Both the position numbers and the translations under genes were made by a program. Below, piece after piece: positions 24,854 through 34,113 of a stretch of 64,000 bases of DNA. A model generated the notes under the pieces. That model was given only the letters and a program-made list of their open reading frames with translations. It ran no database searches and was not told the DNA's origin. The stretch is from Hamadaea sp. (GTDB taxonomy: Bacteria > Actinomycetota > Actinomycetes > Mycobacteriales > Micromonosporaceae). Positions within the stretch are counted from its first letter, which is position 1. The number at the start of each line of letters is the position of its first letter. Where the stretch lies: NCBI RefSeq assembly GCF_013362815.1, contig NZ_JABFVK010000097.1:29383-93382 (forward strand), in the 5' to 3' direction.

Positions 24854-25512
24854 TCGGCTCCGATGCGATAGCCGCTGTCGCGGACGGTGTGCAGGACGGG
24901 CGGGTCGCCGAGCTTGGCGCGCAGCCGGCCGACCGTGGTCTTCACGGTGGTCGTGAACGGGTCGGCGGCCGAGTCCCAGACGTGCTCGAGGAGTTCCTCC
25001 GCGGAGACGGGCCGTCCGTCGGCTCGCAGCAGGTACGCCAGCACCGCGAACTCCTTCGGGTTCAGTGCGAGCTTCCGCCCGGCCCGCGTCGCGGTACGCC
25101 GTCCGGGATCCAGCACGAGATCGGCGTACCCGAGCTCGTCGCGTACCGGAGCGCCCGGCCGGCGGGCCAGCGCCTGGATGCGGGCCACGAGTTCGGTGAA
25201 GTCGAACGGCTTGGGCAGGTAGTCGTCCGCGCCCAGGCCGAGCCCCTCCACGCGGTCGCGAACCGACCGGGCGGCGGTGAGCATGAGGATGCGGCTGGGC
25301 GAGCGCGTCGCGACCAGATGGCGGCAGATGTCGTCCCCCGGCACGCCCGGCAGATCCCGGTCGAGCACGACGACGTCGTAAGCCGTGGCCGCGAGTTGCG
25401 CGAGCGCGCTGCCGCCGTCGAGCGCCACGTCGACCGTCATACCGCGGCGGAGCAGCCCGGCCGCCACTGCCCGGGCCAGCCGGTCGTCGTCCTCAGCTAT
25501 CAGCACTCTCAT
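24850..25512 (-). CDS. OmpR/PhoB-type response regulator
   Basis: A 220-residue regulator: receiver domain with acidic EDDD, phospho-acceptor Asp in VVVLDRDLPG and PKPF lysine, then a winged-helix Trans_reg_C domain (LNPKEFAVLAYLLRADGRPVSAEELLEHVW; TTVKTTVGRLRAKLG). The ATG ends at 25512. The intergenic region to the divergent lipoprotein gene carries 11-bp spaced direct repeats (25561-25580), the spacing that OmpR-type dimers bind. Confidence 0.93.
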   Translation of the reverse strand: MRVLIAEDDDRLARAVAAGLLRRGMTVDVALDGGSALAQLAATAYDVVVLDRDLPGVPGDDICRHLVATRSPSRILMLTAARSVRDRVEGLGLGADDYLPKPFDFTELVARIQALARRPGAPVRDELGYADLVLDPGRRTATRAGRKLALNPKEFAVLAYLLRADGRPVSAEELLEHVWDSAADPFTTTVKTTVGRLRAKLGDPPVLHTVRDSGYRIGAE

Positions 25513-25560
25513 CGACTCTCACCGGCTCACCATGGCAGGGCGCGGTCGCCCGGCGCCGGA

Positions 25561-25600
25561 AGGTGACAGCCAGGTGACAGCTGGCACCCGCGTGTCACCT
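25561..25600. promoter_or_regulatory. Probable OmpR-type regulator binding repeats
   Basis: AGGTGACAG occurs at 25561-25569 and again at 25572-25580, an exact 11-base period that puts both copies on one DNA face. An inverted copy, GTGTCACCT, lies at 25592-25600. TAAACC (25610-25615) could be the -10 of the lipoprotein operon. The adjacent OmpR-type regulator is the natural ligand. Confidence 0.65.
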
Positions 25601-25653
25601 GTCGTCGCCTAAACCTGACTGCCGACGGTACCCATCGGCGAAGGAGACGCGAA

Positions 25654-26244
25654 ATGAAACCGTTCGAACGGACCGCCACGCTCGTCGCGGCGGTGCTGCT
25701 CAGCCTGGTGACGGCGGCGTGCGCAGGCGGCTCGGCGCAGGACACCGGTTCGGCCGCGACGCCGTCCGCCACGCCCCGTCCGGCCGGCTCGCCTTCCCGG
25801 ATCGCCTTCTCCCACTGCATGCGTACGCACGGCGTGCCGAACTTCCCCGACCCCGACAGCAAGGGCAACTATCAGGCCACCGGCCCGGGGGCGCTCGGGG
25901 TCAGCAGCACCCAGTACGAAGCGGCTGAACAGGCCTGCCTGTCCCAGCTCCCGACCGGGGGTTCGCTGGAGGAGCAGACGAATCAGTGCTTGTGGTTCGG
26001 CGCGTGCCCGCCGGCTTTGCTTCAGCAGCTGATGAACATCGAGCGCCAGTACGCCGAGTGCATCCGTACGCACGGCGTCCCGAACTGGCCCGATCCGGAG
26101 ATCAACAAGGGCAACCGGCCCGCCTTCAACCTGAGCAAGGCCGGCATCGATCCGGACTCGATGGGCACCGCCCGGTTCGAGGCGCTGGATCGGGACTGCC
26201 GCAGCCGGCTCGGCGGCTCCGTGCCCAAGCTGCCGACCTCCTGA
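25654..26244 (+). CDS. Lipoprotein with duplicated Cys/His-proline motif
   Basis: A 196-residue exported lipoprotein. The signal peptide ends in the lipobox VTAAC (Cys23), followed by a Ser/Thr/Pro-rich linker. The mature domain holds two repeats of the motif C-(M/I)-RTHGVPN-(F/W)-PDP (about residues 54-70 and 131-147) plus further cysteines, which suggests disulfides and a repeated fold. The family is common beside ABC efflux operons in actinomycetes, but its role is not known to me. It opens the operon that continues with the adaptor, ATPase and permease. Confidence 0.82.
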   Translation: MKPFERTATLVAAVLLSLVTAACAGGSAQDTGSAATPSATPRPAGSPSRIAFSHCMRTHGVPNFPDPDSKGNYQATGPGALGVSSTQYEAAEQACLSQLPTGGSLEEQTNQCLWFGACPPALLQQLMNIERQYAECIRTHGVPNWPDPEINKGNRPAFNLSKAGIDPDSMGTARFEALDRDCRSRLGGSVPKLPTS

Positions 26245-26253
26245 GGCGACGTC

Positions 26254-27359
26254 ATGACGGACAGGAAACGAGTCTTCTCCCGGCGTCGGCTGGTGGTCGG
26301 TGCGCTGGCCGTCGGCGTCGTGGGCGTGGGTGCCCCGCTGGTGGCGGTCAGCGGAGTGCTGGACGGTACGCCGGACGACGGCGAACCGGCCGGGCAACCG
26401 ACGACTTCGCTGGCGACGGTGAAACGGGGATCGCTGTCGAAGCAGATCCAGCTTGCCGGCACGCTCGGGTACGCGGGCAGCTACACCGTGACGGGCCGTC
26501 GGCCGGGGACGGTCACCTGGCTCCCCGCATCCGGTCAAGTGATCGAGCAGGGTCACGTGCTCTACGAGGTGGACGGCGTACCGGTGATCCTGCTCTTCGG
26601 AGCGACACCGGCGTACCGGTCGCTCGGGGCGGCCGCAGTCGGAAAGGACGTGGCGCAACTCAACCACGCCCTGGTAGCCCTGGGATTCCTACGAGCGTCC
26701 GATGTGGACGGACGATGGGCACGGTTCGGCGGGACGACCCGGACCGGCGTCAAGCGACTGCAGCATCGCCTGGGCTTGCCGCAGACCGGCGAACTGGATG
26801 CCGGTGACGTCGTGTTCCTCCCGACGGCCGCGCGCGTGACGGAGCTGGCAGCCGATCTCGGCGGGCCTGCGGACGGCGCGGTGCTCCGGGCTACGTCGAC
26901 GACTCCGGTGGTGACCGTGGCGCTGGCGGCCGACCTGCAATCGGTCGTCGCTGTTGGTGATCAGGTCGCCATCACGGTGCCGGACGGCAAGGTCACCACC
27001 GGCACGGTGGCGTCGGTGGGCAAGGTCGCGGTCGCGGCCTCCGAGCAATCCGGCGGCTCGGTCGCGACGCCGACCGTGCCGGTGACGGTCACGCCCGCCG
27101 ATCGGGTGGCGACCAGCGGCTGGGATCAAGCGCCGGTCCTCGTGGCGATCACCACGGCCACCGTCGCCGACGTCTTGGCGGTTCCCGTGTACGCGCTGCT
27201 CGCCCGGTCCGGCGGCGGGTACGCCGTCGAGGTCGTCGACGCGAACGGAGCACGCCGTCTCGTCGAGGTGACTCCCGGGCTGTTCGACGACGCCACCGGC
27301 CTGGTGCAGGTAGCGGGAGCGGGACTCGCCGACGGTCAGCGGATCGTGGTGCCGGCCTC

Positions 27360-27363
<4 letters not shown>
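26254..27363 (+). CDS. Periplasmic adaptor (membrane-fusion-like) protein with peptidoglycan-binding domain
   Basis: A 369-residue protein anchored by an N-terminal helix (about 12-34). A beta-barrel/lipoyl-like part (about 50-105; [37 protein letters not shown]) is interrupted by a PG_binding_1 domain (about 120-180; [41 protein letters not shown]), then the adaptor resumes and ends in a beta-barrel. Such proteins couple a MacB-type ABC permease to the cell wall. The stop overlaps the ATPase start (ATGA). Confidence 0.85.
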
Positions 27364-28078
<715 letters not shown>

Positions 28079-28082
<4 letters not shown>

Positions 28083-29296
28083 CCGCATCGCTCGCCCCGT
28101 ATCGGCTGCGCCTCGGCGATCTGAGCCGGTTGGCCGCCGTCGGCCTGCGTACGCGCAAACTCCGAGCGGGGCTGTCCGCGCTGGGCATCGCGATCGGCGT
28201 CGCCGCGATCGTCGCCGTCCTCGGCTTGTCCTCGTCCTCCCAGGCCGGGCTGCTGGCCGAGATCGACCAGCTCGGCACCAATCTGCTCACTGTCGCGAAT
28301 GGACAGAACTCGGTCGGCGGCCCGGCCGAGCTCCCGATCGCCGCGCCCGGCATGATCACTCGGATCGCCGGAGTGACCGACGTCCAGTACACCGGCCGGG
28401 TCGGCGGCCAGCACGTCTACCGCAGTCCGCTGATCCCCGCGATCAACACGAACGTCCTGTCGGTGCAGGCCACCAGCCTCGACCTGCCCGCGACTCTGGG
28501 CGCGTCCGTCGCCGTGGGCCGGTTCCTCGATGCGGCCACCGCCCAGGAACCCGTCGTGGTGCTGGGTGCGGCCGCCGCCGCGCGGCTCGGCGTAGACCGG
28601 CTCCATCCCGGCGAGCGGATCTGGATCGGCCCGAGTTCGCGGATCGGTCAGTGGTTCTACCTCACCGGCGTCCTGCAACCGGCCGTGCTCGCGCCCGAGA
28701 TCGACTCGGCCGTTCTCATCGGCTTCCCGGCCGCGAAGGCGTACCTCGGATTCGACGGGCATCCCTCGCAGATCTATGTGCGTACGGCGACCGATCAGGT
28801 CAACGCAGTGCACGACCTGCTCGCGGCCACCGCCAGCCCGGCGAATCCGGGACAGGTCACCGTCTCGCAGCCCTCCGATCTACTGGTCGCCCGGGCGGCG
28901 GCGAAATCGGCGCTCAACGGCCTGTTCCTCGGGCTCGGCGCGGTGTCACTGCTGGTCGGTGCGGTGGGGGTGGCGAACACGATGATCATCTCGGTGCTGG
29001 AACGGCGGTCGGAGATCGGCCTCCGCCGGGCGCTGGGCGCGACTAGGCGGCACATCCGGCTGCAGTTCCTCGGCGAGGCGATCCTGCTCGCCACGCTCGG
29101 CGGTGCGATCGGTGTCGCCGCCGGAGCCGCCGCGACCGCGCTCTACGCCCACGCCCGACAGTGGACCGCTGTCGTCCCGGCGATCGCCTGGGGCGGTGGG
29201 CTCGCCGCCGCGGTGCTGATCGGTGCCGTCGCCGGTCTGCTTCCGGCACTCCGAGCCGCTCGGATGTCACCCACGCAGGCGTTGTGGGCCGTCTGA
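28079..29296 (+). CDS. MacB-type ABC permease (MacB_PCD + FtsX)
   Basis: A 405-residue permease with the fold of MacB: one N-terminal helix (about 33-55), a large extracytoplasmic MacB_PCD domain (about 60-270) and three C-terminal helices in an FtsX domain (about 285-400). The loop [20 protein letters not shown] is the family signature. With the lipoprotein, adaptor and ATPase it should form an envelope efflux or antimicrobial-peptide detoxification system controlled by the neighbouring OmpR-type pair. Confidence 0.92.
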
Positions 29297-29434
29297 GGGG
29301 TGGCTCCGTGGCGGGTTCCGTGACCGGGTCCGTAGCCGCCACGGATGTTCCGCCGCCGTCCGGCCGAGATCCTTGAACCTATCGGGCCGGTCTGGCCCCC
29401 ATGACTCAGCCCACGACACAAGGAGTGATCGGAC

Positions 29435-29989
29435 ATGACCTCTCAGATCAGCGCGGACGTTCTGCCCGTCGGCACCGGGCAGCGGCGTACGCGGATCACC
29501 GCCAACGGAGTGCTCTGGGTGCTGCAGGCGCTGCTGGGCCTGTTCTTCGCCGGCAGCGGGTTCGGCAAGGTGCTGCTCCTCGACGACGCCTGGTACACCG
29601 CCGCACCACAAGCCGTCGCCTGGTACGCCGCGGTGTCGCAGCCGTTGATCGTGTTCATCGGGGTCGCCGAGGTGCTCGGCGGTCTCGGCGTGCTCTTCCC
29701 GGCGATGACCCGGGTGCGGCCGAGTCTGACGCCGCTCGCCGCGGCCGGTCTGACGCTGACGATGATCCTCGCCGGTGGCTTCCACGTCGTACGCGGCGAG
29801 TTCGACCTGCTCCCGTACAACATCGTGCTGGGCGCGGTGGCCGCCGTCGTCGCGATCGGCCGCTGGGCCAAGCGCCCCATCGCCGCCGCGCCACTGACCC
29901 GCGGCCGCGTGATTCTGTCGGCGGTGGTCGCGGTCCTGCTGATCCTGCTGGTCTTCGCCCCGACCTGGTACTCGATGACCCGCTTCTGA
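29435..29989 (+). CDS. DoxX-like membrane protein
   Basis: A 184-residue protein with four central hydrophobic segments (about 22-45, 65-90, 98-120 and 125-142) and a fifth near the C-terminus (about 158-178). GLFFAGSGFGKVL is typical of DoxX/DoxD-like proteins, several of which take part in thiol redox or quinone-linked processes. AAGGAG lies 11-12 bases before the ATG. It follows the efflux operon by 138 bases and probably has its own promoter. It converges on an unknown gene nine bases away. Confidence 0.82.
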   Translation: MTSQISADVLPVGTGQRRTRITANGVLWVLQALLGLFFAGSGFGKVLLLDDAWYTAAPQAVAWYAAVSQPLIVFIGVAEVLGGLGVLFPAMTRVRPSLTPLAAAGLTLTMILAGGFHVVRGEFDLLPYNIVLGAVAAVVAIGRWAKRPIAAAPLTRGRVILSAVVAVLLILLVFAPTWYSMTRF

Positions 29990-29998
29990 GCGAGCGCG

Positions 29999-30925
29999 TC
30001 AGGCGGGCGGCGACAGGCGCTCGTGCCGTTCGATCAGCAGCCGGATGCCGTCCGGTTCGAGCGCCAGCAGGCTCGGCACGATCTCACCCGCCGCGTACGG
30101 CGAATCGACCACAGCGCGTTGCAGGAAGTCCACGAAGCCCGCGTCCTGCCGGGTGACCAAAACGGTGTCGGGATCGGGGAGGGCCACGACGAGCCGTTCG
30201 CCGTTGAGCGAGCGGCTCATCTGCTCGTGGAAGTCGGGCAGGGCCAGGGCGGACGAGGCGAACCCGCCGTCGCGGCGCAACGTGAGGAAGCGGCCGAGCT
30301 CGGGCCGGTCATGGTCCTCGCCGACGTCGACGCGCAGGCCGGCCACGAGTGCGCCGTACGCCGTCGCGAGTACCTCCTCGAACGGCTGGCTCCCCAGTTT
30401 GGCGTGGGTCAGGTGGTTCATGCCGATGCGGCCCTGCGGAGTCGGGGCGACGGCTGCCACTGTCACGTGCATCCGCCCGGGCACGACGTCGCGGTGGGGG
30501 AGATGCTGCAGCAGGTCGATCGTCGGCGACGACCAGCTCCAGAGCACCGGCAGAAGCTGGCCGTTCTCGGCGACGTAGTCCATGTTGTCGACGGCCTGTG
30601 CGGCGGCGTGCTGCCGTTCGGCCTGCTCCATGGTCTGCCGGACCTCGGCGAACGCGGCCTCCCAGCCGCCCGGGCCGGGCCGGTCGAAGCTGTAGGTGAC
30701 CGCCGCGCGCGGGAACGTCCGCCCGATGAAGTCTTCGTCCACCAGCGACGGTTGCCACTCCGAGTAGATGCGGCTCACGTCGGCGGCGGCCCGGCGCTCC
30801 ACCGGCACGGCGAACCAGGCCTGCTGCACGCAGTCGTCGGCCTGCGTCGGCCCACTCGAGATGAACGGCTCCGGGTAGCCGGGGATCTCGAAGACCACCA
30901 TGTTCGTCGACGGGTCGGTGTTCAC
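29999..30925 (-). CDS. Unknown protein (308 residues)
   Basis: I do not recognise a family. The GTG start ending at 30925 is chosen because GGGAGGA lies five bases upstream; the frame is open much further but that part runs into the ABC permease. The product has no signal peptide or membrane segment, so it should be cytosolic. Notable stretches are VVFEIPGYPEPFISS, CVQQAWFAVPVERRAAADVSRIYSEWQPS, and a C-terminal region of alternating strands and helices (VVALPDPDTVLVTRQ). It stands between two convergent transporter blocks, with no clear partner. Confidence 0.7.
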   Translation of the reverse strand: MNTDPSTNMVVFEIPGYPEPFISSGPTQADDCVQQAWFAVPVERRAAADVSRIYSEWQPSLVDEDFIGRTFPRAAVTYSFDRPGPGGWEAAFAEVRQTMEQAERQHAAAQAVDNMDYVAENGQLLPVLWSWSSPTIDLLQHLPHRDVVPGRMHVTVAAVAPTPQGRIGMNHLTHAKLGSQPFEEVLATAYGALVAGLRVDVGEDHDRPELGRFLTLRRDGGFASSALALPDFHEQMSRSLNGERLVVALPDPDTVLVTRQDAGFVDFLQRAVVDSPYAAGEIVPSLLALEPDGIRLLIERHERLSPPA

Positions 30926-31029
30926 ACGTCCTCCCAAGGCCAGCGCGTCCCTCCTGGCAAGATCGTCAGGGACGGTACCACTGCCCGGCAAGATTAGCCG
31001 TCTGTCCGAAGTGGATGACATCGGCCCGG

Positions 31030-31770
31030 TCAGAGCAGCCGGTTCCGGCCCCAGCCCCGGGTCATCCGCCAGGAGGCGAACGCACCCAGGACGGTCGCGA
31101 CCGCCAGCAACACGGCCGCGGCGCGTACGGTGGCGGCCCCGTCGCCGGTCAGGGCGGCGGTCAACGCGTGCAGCGCCCAGTATCCAGGTGAGGCGGGGGC
31201 GGCGGCGCGCATCCACGCCGGCATCAGTGCCAGGGGCACCATCGCACCGCCGAGCACGGTGAAGAACATCCCGCCCAGGTCGTTCACCGCGCTCAGCTCG
31301 CTCTGGCTGCGTACCACCGTGGCAAGCGCGGCGCCCGCGGCGAGCAAGGTCACCGCCCAGCTCACGCCGGCGACCAGCAGGAGGTCCGGCCGCGGCACGC
31401 GCAGCCCTAAGAAAATCATCGAGTACGCGATGATCGCGCCCTGTTGGGCGATCAGCATCGCACCGAGCGGAACGGCCTTGCCGACCAGGATCTGCGCGGG
31501 CCGGGCGGGGGTGGCGCGGAGCCGGTCGAGCGTGTGCCACGAGCGTTCGGTGAGGATGCCCCCGGCGATGATGTTGAGCCCGAGCAGCGAGAACAGCACG
31601 AGCATGCCGGTGACCGCCTGGGTGAGCCCGGCGGACCCGAGCGCGGCCGAGTAGAGCGGGCGAAGCGCCGTGATCAGCACGAGCGGCATGCCGACGCGGC
31701 TGAGCGCCGGCCCGGGCTCGGCGAACAGGAGGGCGAAGTTGTGCCGGATCAGGACGGCCGAAGCGCTCAT
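31030..31770 (-). CDS. ABC-2 type exporter permease
   Basis: A 246-residue permease with six predicted helices. The cytoplasmic signature LTERSWHTLDRLRATPARPAQILVGKA is characteristic of ABC-2 drug exporters. It starts with an ATGA overlap on the ATPase gene. The TetR regulator at 32643 diverges from the pair and probably represses it. Confidence 0.9.
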   Translation of the reverse strand: MSASAVLIRHNFALLFAEPGPALSRVGMPLVLITALRPLYSAALGSAGLTQAVTGMLVLFSLLGLNIIAGGILTERSWHTLDRLRATPARPAQILVGKAVPLGAMLIAQQGAIIAYSMIFLGLRVPRPDLLLVAGVSWAVTLLAAGAALATVVRSQSELSAVNDLGGMFFTVLGGAMVPLALMPAWMRAAAPASPGYWALHALTAALTGDGAATVRAAAVLLAVATVLGAFASWRMTRGWGRNRLL

Positions 31771-32594
31771 CGAGAAACCGCCAGACTGTGGTAGAGATCG
31801 TCGAGGGTCGCCGGCCGGATGTCCACAGCCGACGGCCGTACGCCGTCCGCGAGCAGCCGGGCCAGCGTGCCGGTCGGGTCCGGCGTGGTGATCTGCTCGA
31901 CGCTGCCGTCGGCGCGGGTCACGTCGAGGTGGCCGGGCAGCCCCGCGAGCAGGCTCTCCTGGTCGCCCCGGGCGATGACCCGACCGGCCGAGCACAGCGC
32001 CAGCGTCGCGCCGAGGTCGACGAGTTCGGGCAGGTAGTGCGTGGTGTAACAGACGGCTGTGCCGGTCGCGGCGATGTCCTTGATGAGGTCGAGCAATGCA
32101 GCTCTGGTCTCGGGGTCGGCCCCTACCGTCGGCTCGTCCAGAAGCAGCAGTCGAGGTCGATGCAGCAGCGCGGTAGCGGCCTGGGCCCGGCGACGCTGGC
32201 CGCCCGACAGCAACCCGACGGGACGGTCGAGGCAGTCGGTCAAGAGGAGGCGCTCGGCTGTCTCCGTGATCGCATCGCGCAGCGTACGCCCGCGCAGCCC
32301 GGCGAGGCCGCCGAACAGACGCAGGTTCTGCCGCAGGCTCGCCGACAGGTAGAGGGCCAGTTCCTGCGGTGCGAGCCCGATGCGATCGCGGGCCTGAGAC
32401 GGCGTACGCCCGTCGACGGTGACGACACCGCCGTCGGGGCGGACGAGTCCGGTGACGATCTCGACGAAGGTGGTTTTCCCGGCGCCGTTGTGCCCGATGA
32501 GCCCGCAGATCTCGCCGGCCGCGATCGAAAGGGTGAAGCCGTCGAGCGCGAGACGCTCGGCGTACTGCTTGACCAGGGCTTCCGCCTGAAGCAT
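31767..32594 (-). CDS. ABC-2 type exporter ATP-binding protein
   Basis: A 275-residue ATPase with Walker A GHNGAGKTT, an unusual signature LLSGGQRRRA and Walker B LLLLDEPTVGAD; the switch histidine is in YTTHYLPE. It lacks the long C-terminal extension of the ATPase at 14,850. GGAGG lies upstream of the ATG. It diverges from the TetR gene 48 bases away, and the 26-bp palindrome between them would control both directions. Confidence 0.91.
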   Translation of the reverse strand: MLQAEALVKQYAERLALDGFTLSIAAGEICGLIGHNGAGKTTFVEIVTGLVRPDGGVVTVDGRTPSQARDRIGLAPQELALYLSASLRQNLRLFGGLAGLRGRTLRDAITETAERLLLTDCLDRPVGLLSGGQRRRAQAATALLHRPRLLLLDEPTVGADPETRAALLDLIKDIAATGTAVCYTTHYLPELVDLGATLALCSAGRVIARGDQESLLAGLPGHLDVTRADGSVEQITTPDPTGTLARLLADGVRPSAVDIRPATLDDLYHSLAVSR

Positions 32595-32607
32595 CGGCCC
32601 GCCTCCT

Positions 32608-32640
32608 TTGTGATCTACGTTGTATAGATCTACACTGTAG
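32608..32640 (+). promoter_or_regulatory. TetR promoter and 26-bp palindromic operator
   Basis: TTGTGA (32608-32613) and TACACT (32631-32636) are 17 bases apart and read toward the TetR gene; the -10 ends six bases before GTG 32643, so the mRNA is probably leaderless. A palindrome with half-sites CTAC-NN-TGTA-N-AGA and TCT-N-TACA-NN-GTAG covers 32615-32640, that is the whole spacer and -10. Repressor bound here would block polymerase. Confidence 0.78.
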
Positions 32641-32642
32641 AG

Positions 32643-33272
32643 GTGCCCGATGACGATCGCAAGCGCCGGATTCTGGACGCCGCGCTGGAGCTGGCCGACG
32701 AACGCGGCCTCACCGGCGTGACCATGCGCGCCCTAGCGCAGAAACTCGGCGTCACCGCGATGGCGCTCTATCCGCACATCGGGGACAAGGACGGCCTGCT
32801 CGACGGGCTGGTGGACCGGATGCTCGCCGAGATGCTGCCCGCCGTGACCGTCGACGGGACCCCGGAGGAGCGGCTGATGGCCGTCGGCCAGGCCGCCCGC
32901 GAGCTGGCCCGCCGGCACCCCTCGGCGTACGCGTTGCTGCTGGCCCGCCCCGCAGTCACGCCGGACGCCGTGCGCCTGGTCGACGCCATCTACGGCGCGC
33001 TGCTGGAGCTCGGCGTACCGGAGTCGGAGGTGCCCCGGGTCGAGCGGCTCATCACCACCTTCGCCCTCGGGTACGCCAGTAGCGAGGCGAACGGCCGGTT
33101 CTCGGCGGGCACGATCAATCCCCGGGGCCGGCGGGCGCAGTTCCCGGCCGAGGAGGTGCCGGCGCATCGGCGGCTGAGCGAGGTGCTCGACCGGATCCCG
33201 GACTGGGACGCGGAGTACGAGGCGGATCTGCAGGATCTGCTGCTGATGCTGCGAGCGCGCTGGCCCGCCTGA
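32643..33272 (+). CDS. TetR family transcriptional regulator
   Basis: A 209-residue repressor. The N-terminal helix-turn-helix is ALELADERGLTGVTMRALAQKLGVTAMALYPHIGDKDGLLDGLVD, and the C-terminal half is the TetR_C_1-type ligand domain (about 80-205) common in TetR/tetracycline-class repressors. The GTG start is supported by the promoter. It presumably controls itself and the divergent ABC-2 exporter. The ligand is likely an exported drug or lipid. Confidence 0.92.
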   Translation: MPDDDRKRRILDAALELADERGLTGVTMRALAQKLGVTAMALYPHIGDKDGLLDGLVDRMLAEMLPAVTVDGTPEERLMAVGQAARELARRHPSAYALLLARPAVTPDAVRLVDAIYGALLELGVPESEVPRVERLITTFALGYASSEANGRFSAGTINPRGRRAQFPAEEVPAHRRLSEVLDRIPDWDAEYEADLQDLLLMLRARWPA

Positions 33273-33276
33273 TTCC

Positions 33277-33306
33277 CGGCTCAGTTCACGACGGCTCAGT
33301 TCACGA
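33277..33306. repeat. 15-bp tandem duplication over a stop codon
   Basis: CGGCTCAGTTCACGA occurs twice without a gap (33277-33291, 33292-33306). On the minus strand each copy encodes the last residues and stop of the O-methyltransferase, so the gene has a duplicate of its own terminus just after the stop. This looks like recent replication slippage. Confidence 0.85.
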
Positions 33307-33961
33307 CGGCGAGCACGAAGCCGTCGTGCCCCTTCACCCCGACCGTCTGCACCGCGGTCGCCGCCAACCGGGGCTCGGCCGCGATGAGCTCGGTGAAACG
33401 GCGTACGCCGACGACCCGGGGATCGTCCTCCGTGGGATCGGTGACCGCGCCCTCGCGGACCACGTTGTCGCCGACGATGACGCTGCCCGGCCGGGTGAGC
33501 TTGAGCGACCACTCGAGATAGTCCGGATTGGACGGCTTGTCGGCGTCGATGAACACGAGGTCGAACGGGCCGGCCTCCTCCGCCTCCAGCTGCGGCAACG
33601 TCTCCAGCGCGCGGCCCACCCGGATGTCGACGAGATGCCCGACGCCGGCCCGCTCGACGTTGGCGGCGGCGACCGTCGCGGCGTGCTCGTCCACCTCCAG
33701 CGTCACGAGCCGCCCGTCCTCGGGCAGCGCGCGGGCCAGCCAGATGGTGCTGTAGCCGCCGAGCGTACCGATCTCGAGGATGCTGCGGGCGCCTTTGATC
33801 CGCGCGATGAGGTTCAGCAGCTTGCCCTGGTTCGGGGCGACCTGCAGGGCGCTGAGTCCCGCCGCGTCGCTGTCCTCCACCGCCGCGACGAGTGCGGAGT
33901 CCTCCTTCACGAGAAGGTCCGCGAAGTAGCCGTCGACTGCGGTCCAGGTGCTCTGCGTCAT
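33296..33961 (-). CDS. Class I O-methyltransferase (CCoAOMT-like)
   Basis: A 221-residue SAM-dependent methyltransferase of the Methyltransf_3 family. Motif I is ILEIGTLGGYSTIWLA, the metal-binding acidic motif is FIDADKPSN, and GDNVV(R) completes the divalent-metal site, so it probably methylates a catechol-type hydroxyl. AAAGGA precedes the ATG. It stands alone and its last 10 or so bases are duplicated in tandem. Confidence 0.92.
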   Translation of the reverse strand: MTQSTWTAVDGYFADLLVKEDSALVAAVEDSDAAGLSALQVAPNQGKLLNLIARIKGARSILEIGTLGGYSTIWLARALPEDGRLVTLEVDEHAATVAAANVERAGVGHLVDIRVGRALETLPQLEAEEAGPFDLVFIDADKPSNPDYLEWSLKLTRPGSVIVGDNVVREGAVTDPTEDDPRVVGVRRFTELIAAEPRLAATAVQTVGVKGHDGFVLAVVN

Positions 33962-34064
33962 GCGGGTTCCTTTCGGAGACTGAGCAGCGTGAGCGACGTT
34001 ACCACTGGTGGCGACCGTTCGGGTTGAGCAACAGACCCGTGTCCGGCGTACGCCGCAGACACCG

Positions 34065-34095
34065 GTGGCCCGTCACCTCGTCGGCGGCGGGCCAC
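34065..34095. terminator. Possible hairpin terminator
   Basis: GTGGCCCG (34065-34072) and CGGGCCAC (34088-34095) form an 8-bp stem with a 15-base loop, 19 bases beyond the stop of the minus-strand hydrolase gene. Confidence 0.5.
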
Positions 34096-34113
34096 AAGAA
34101 CGGCGCGGTCGCG

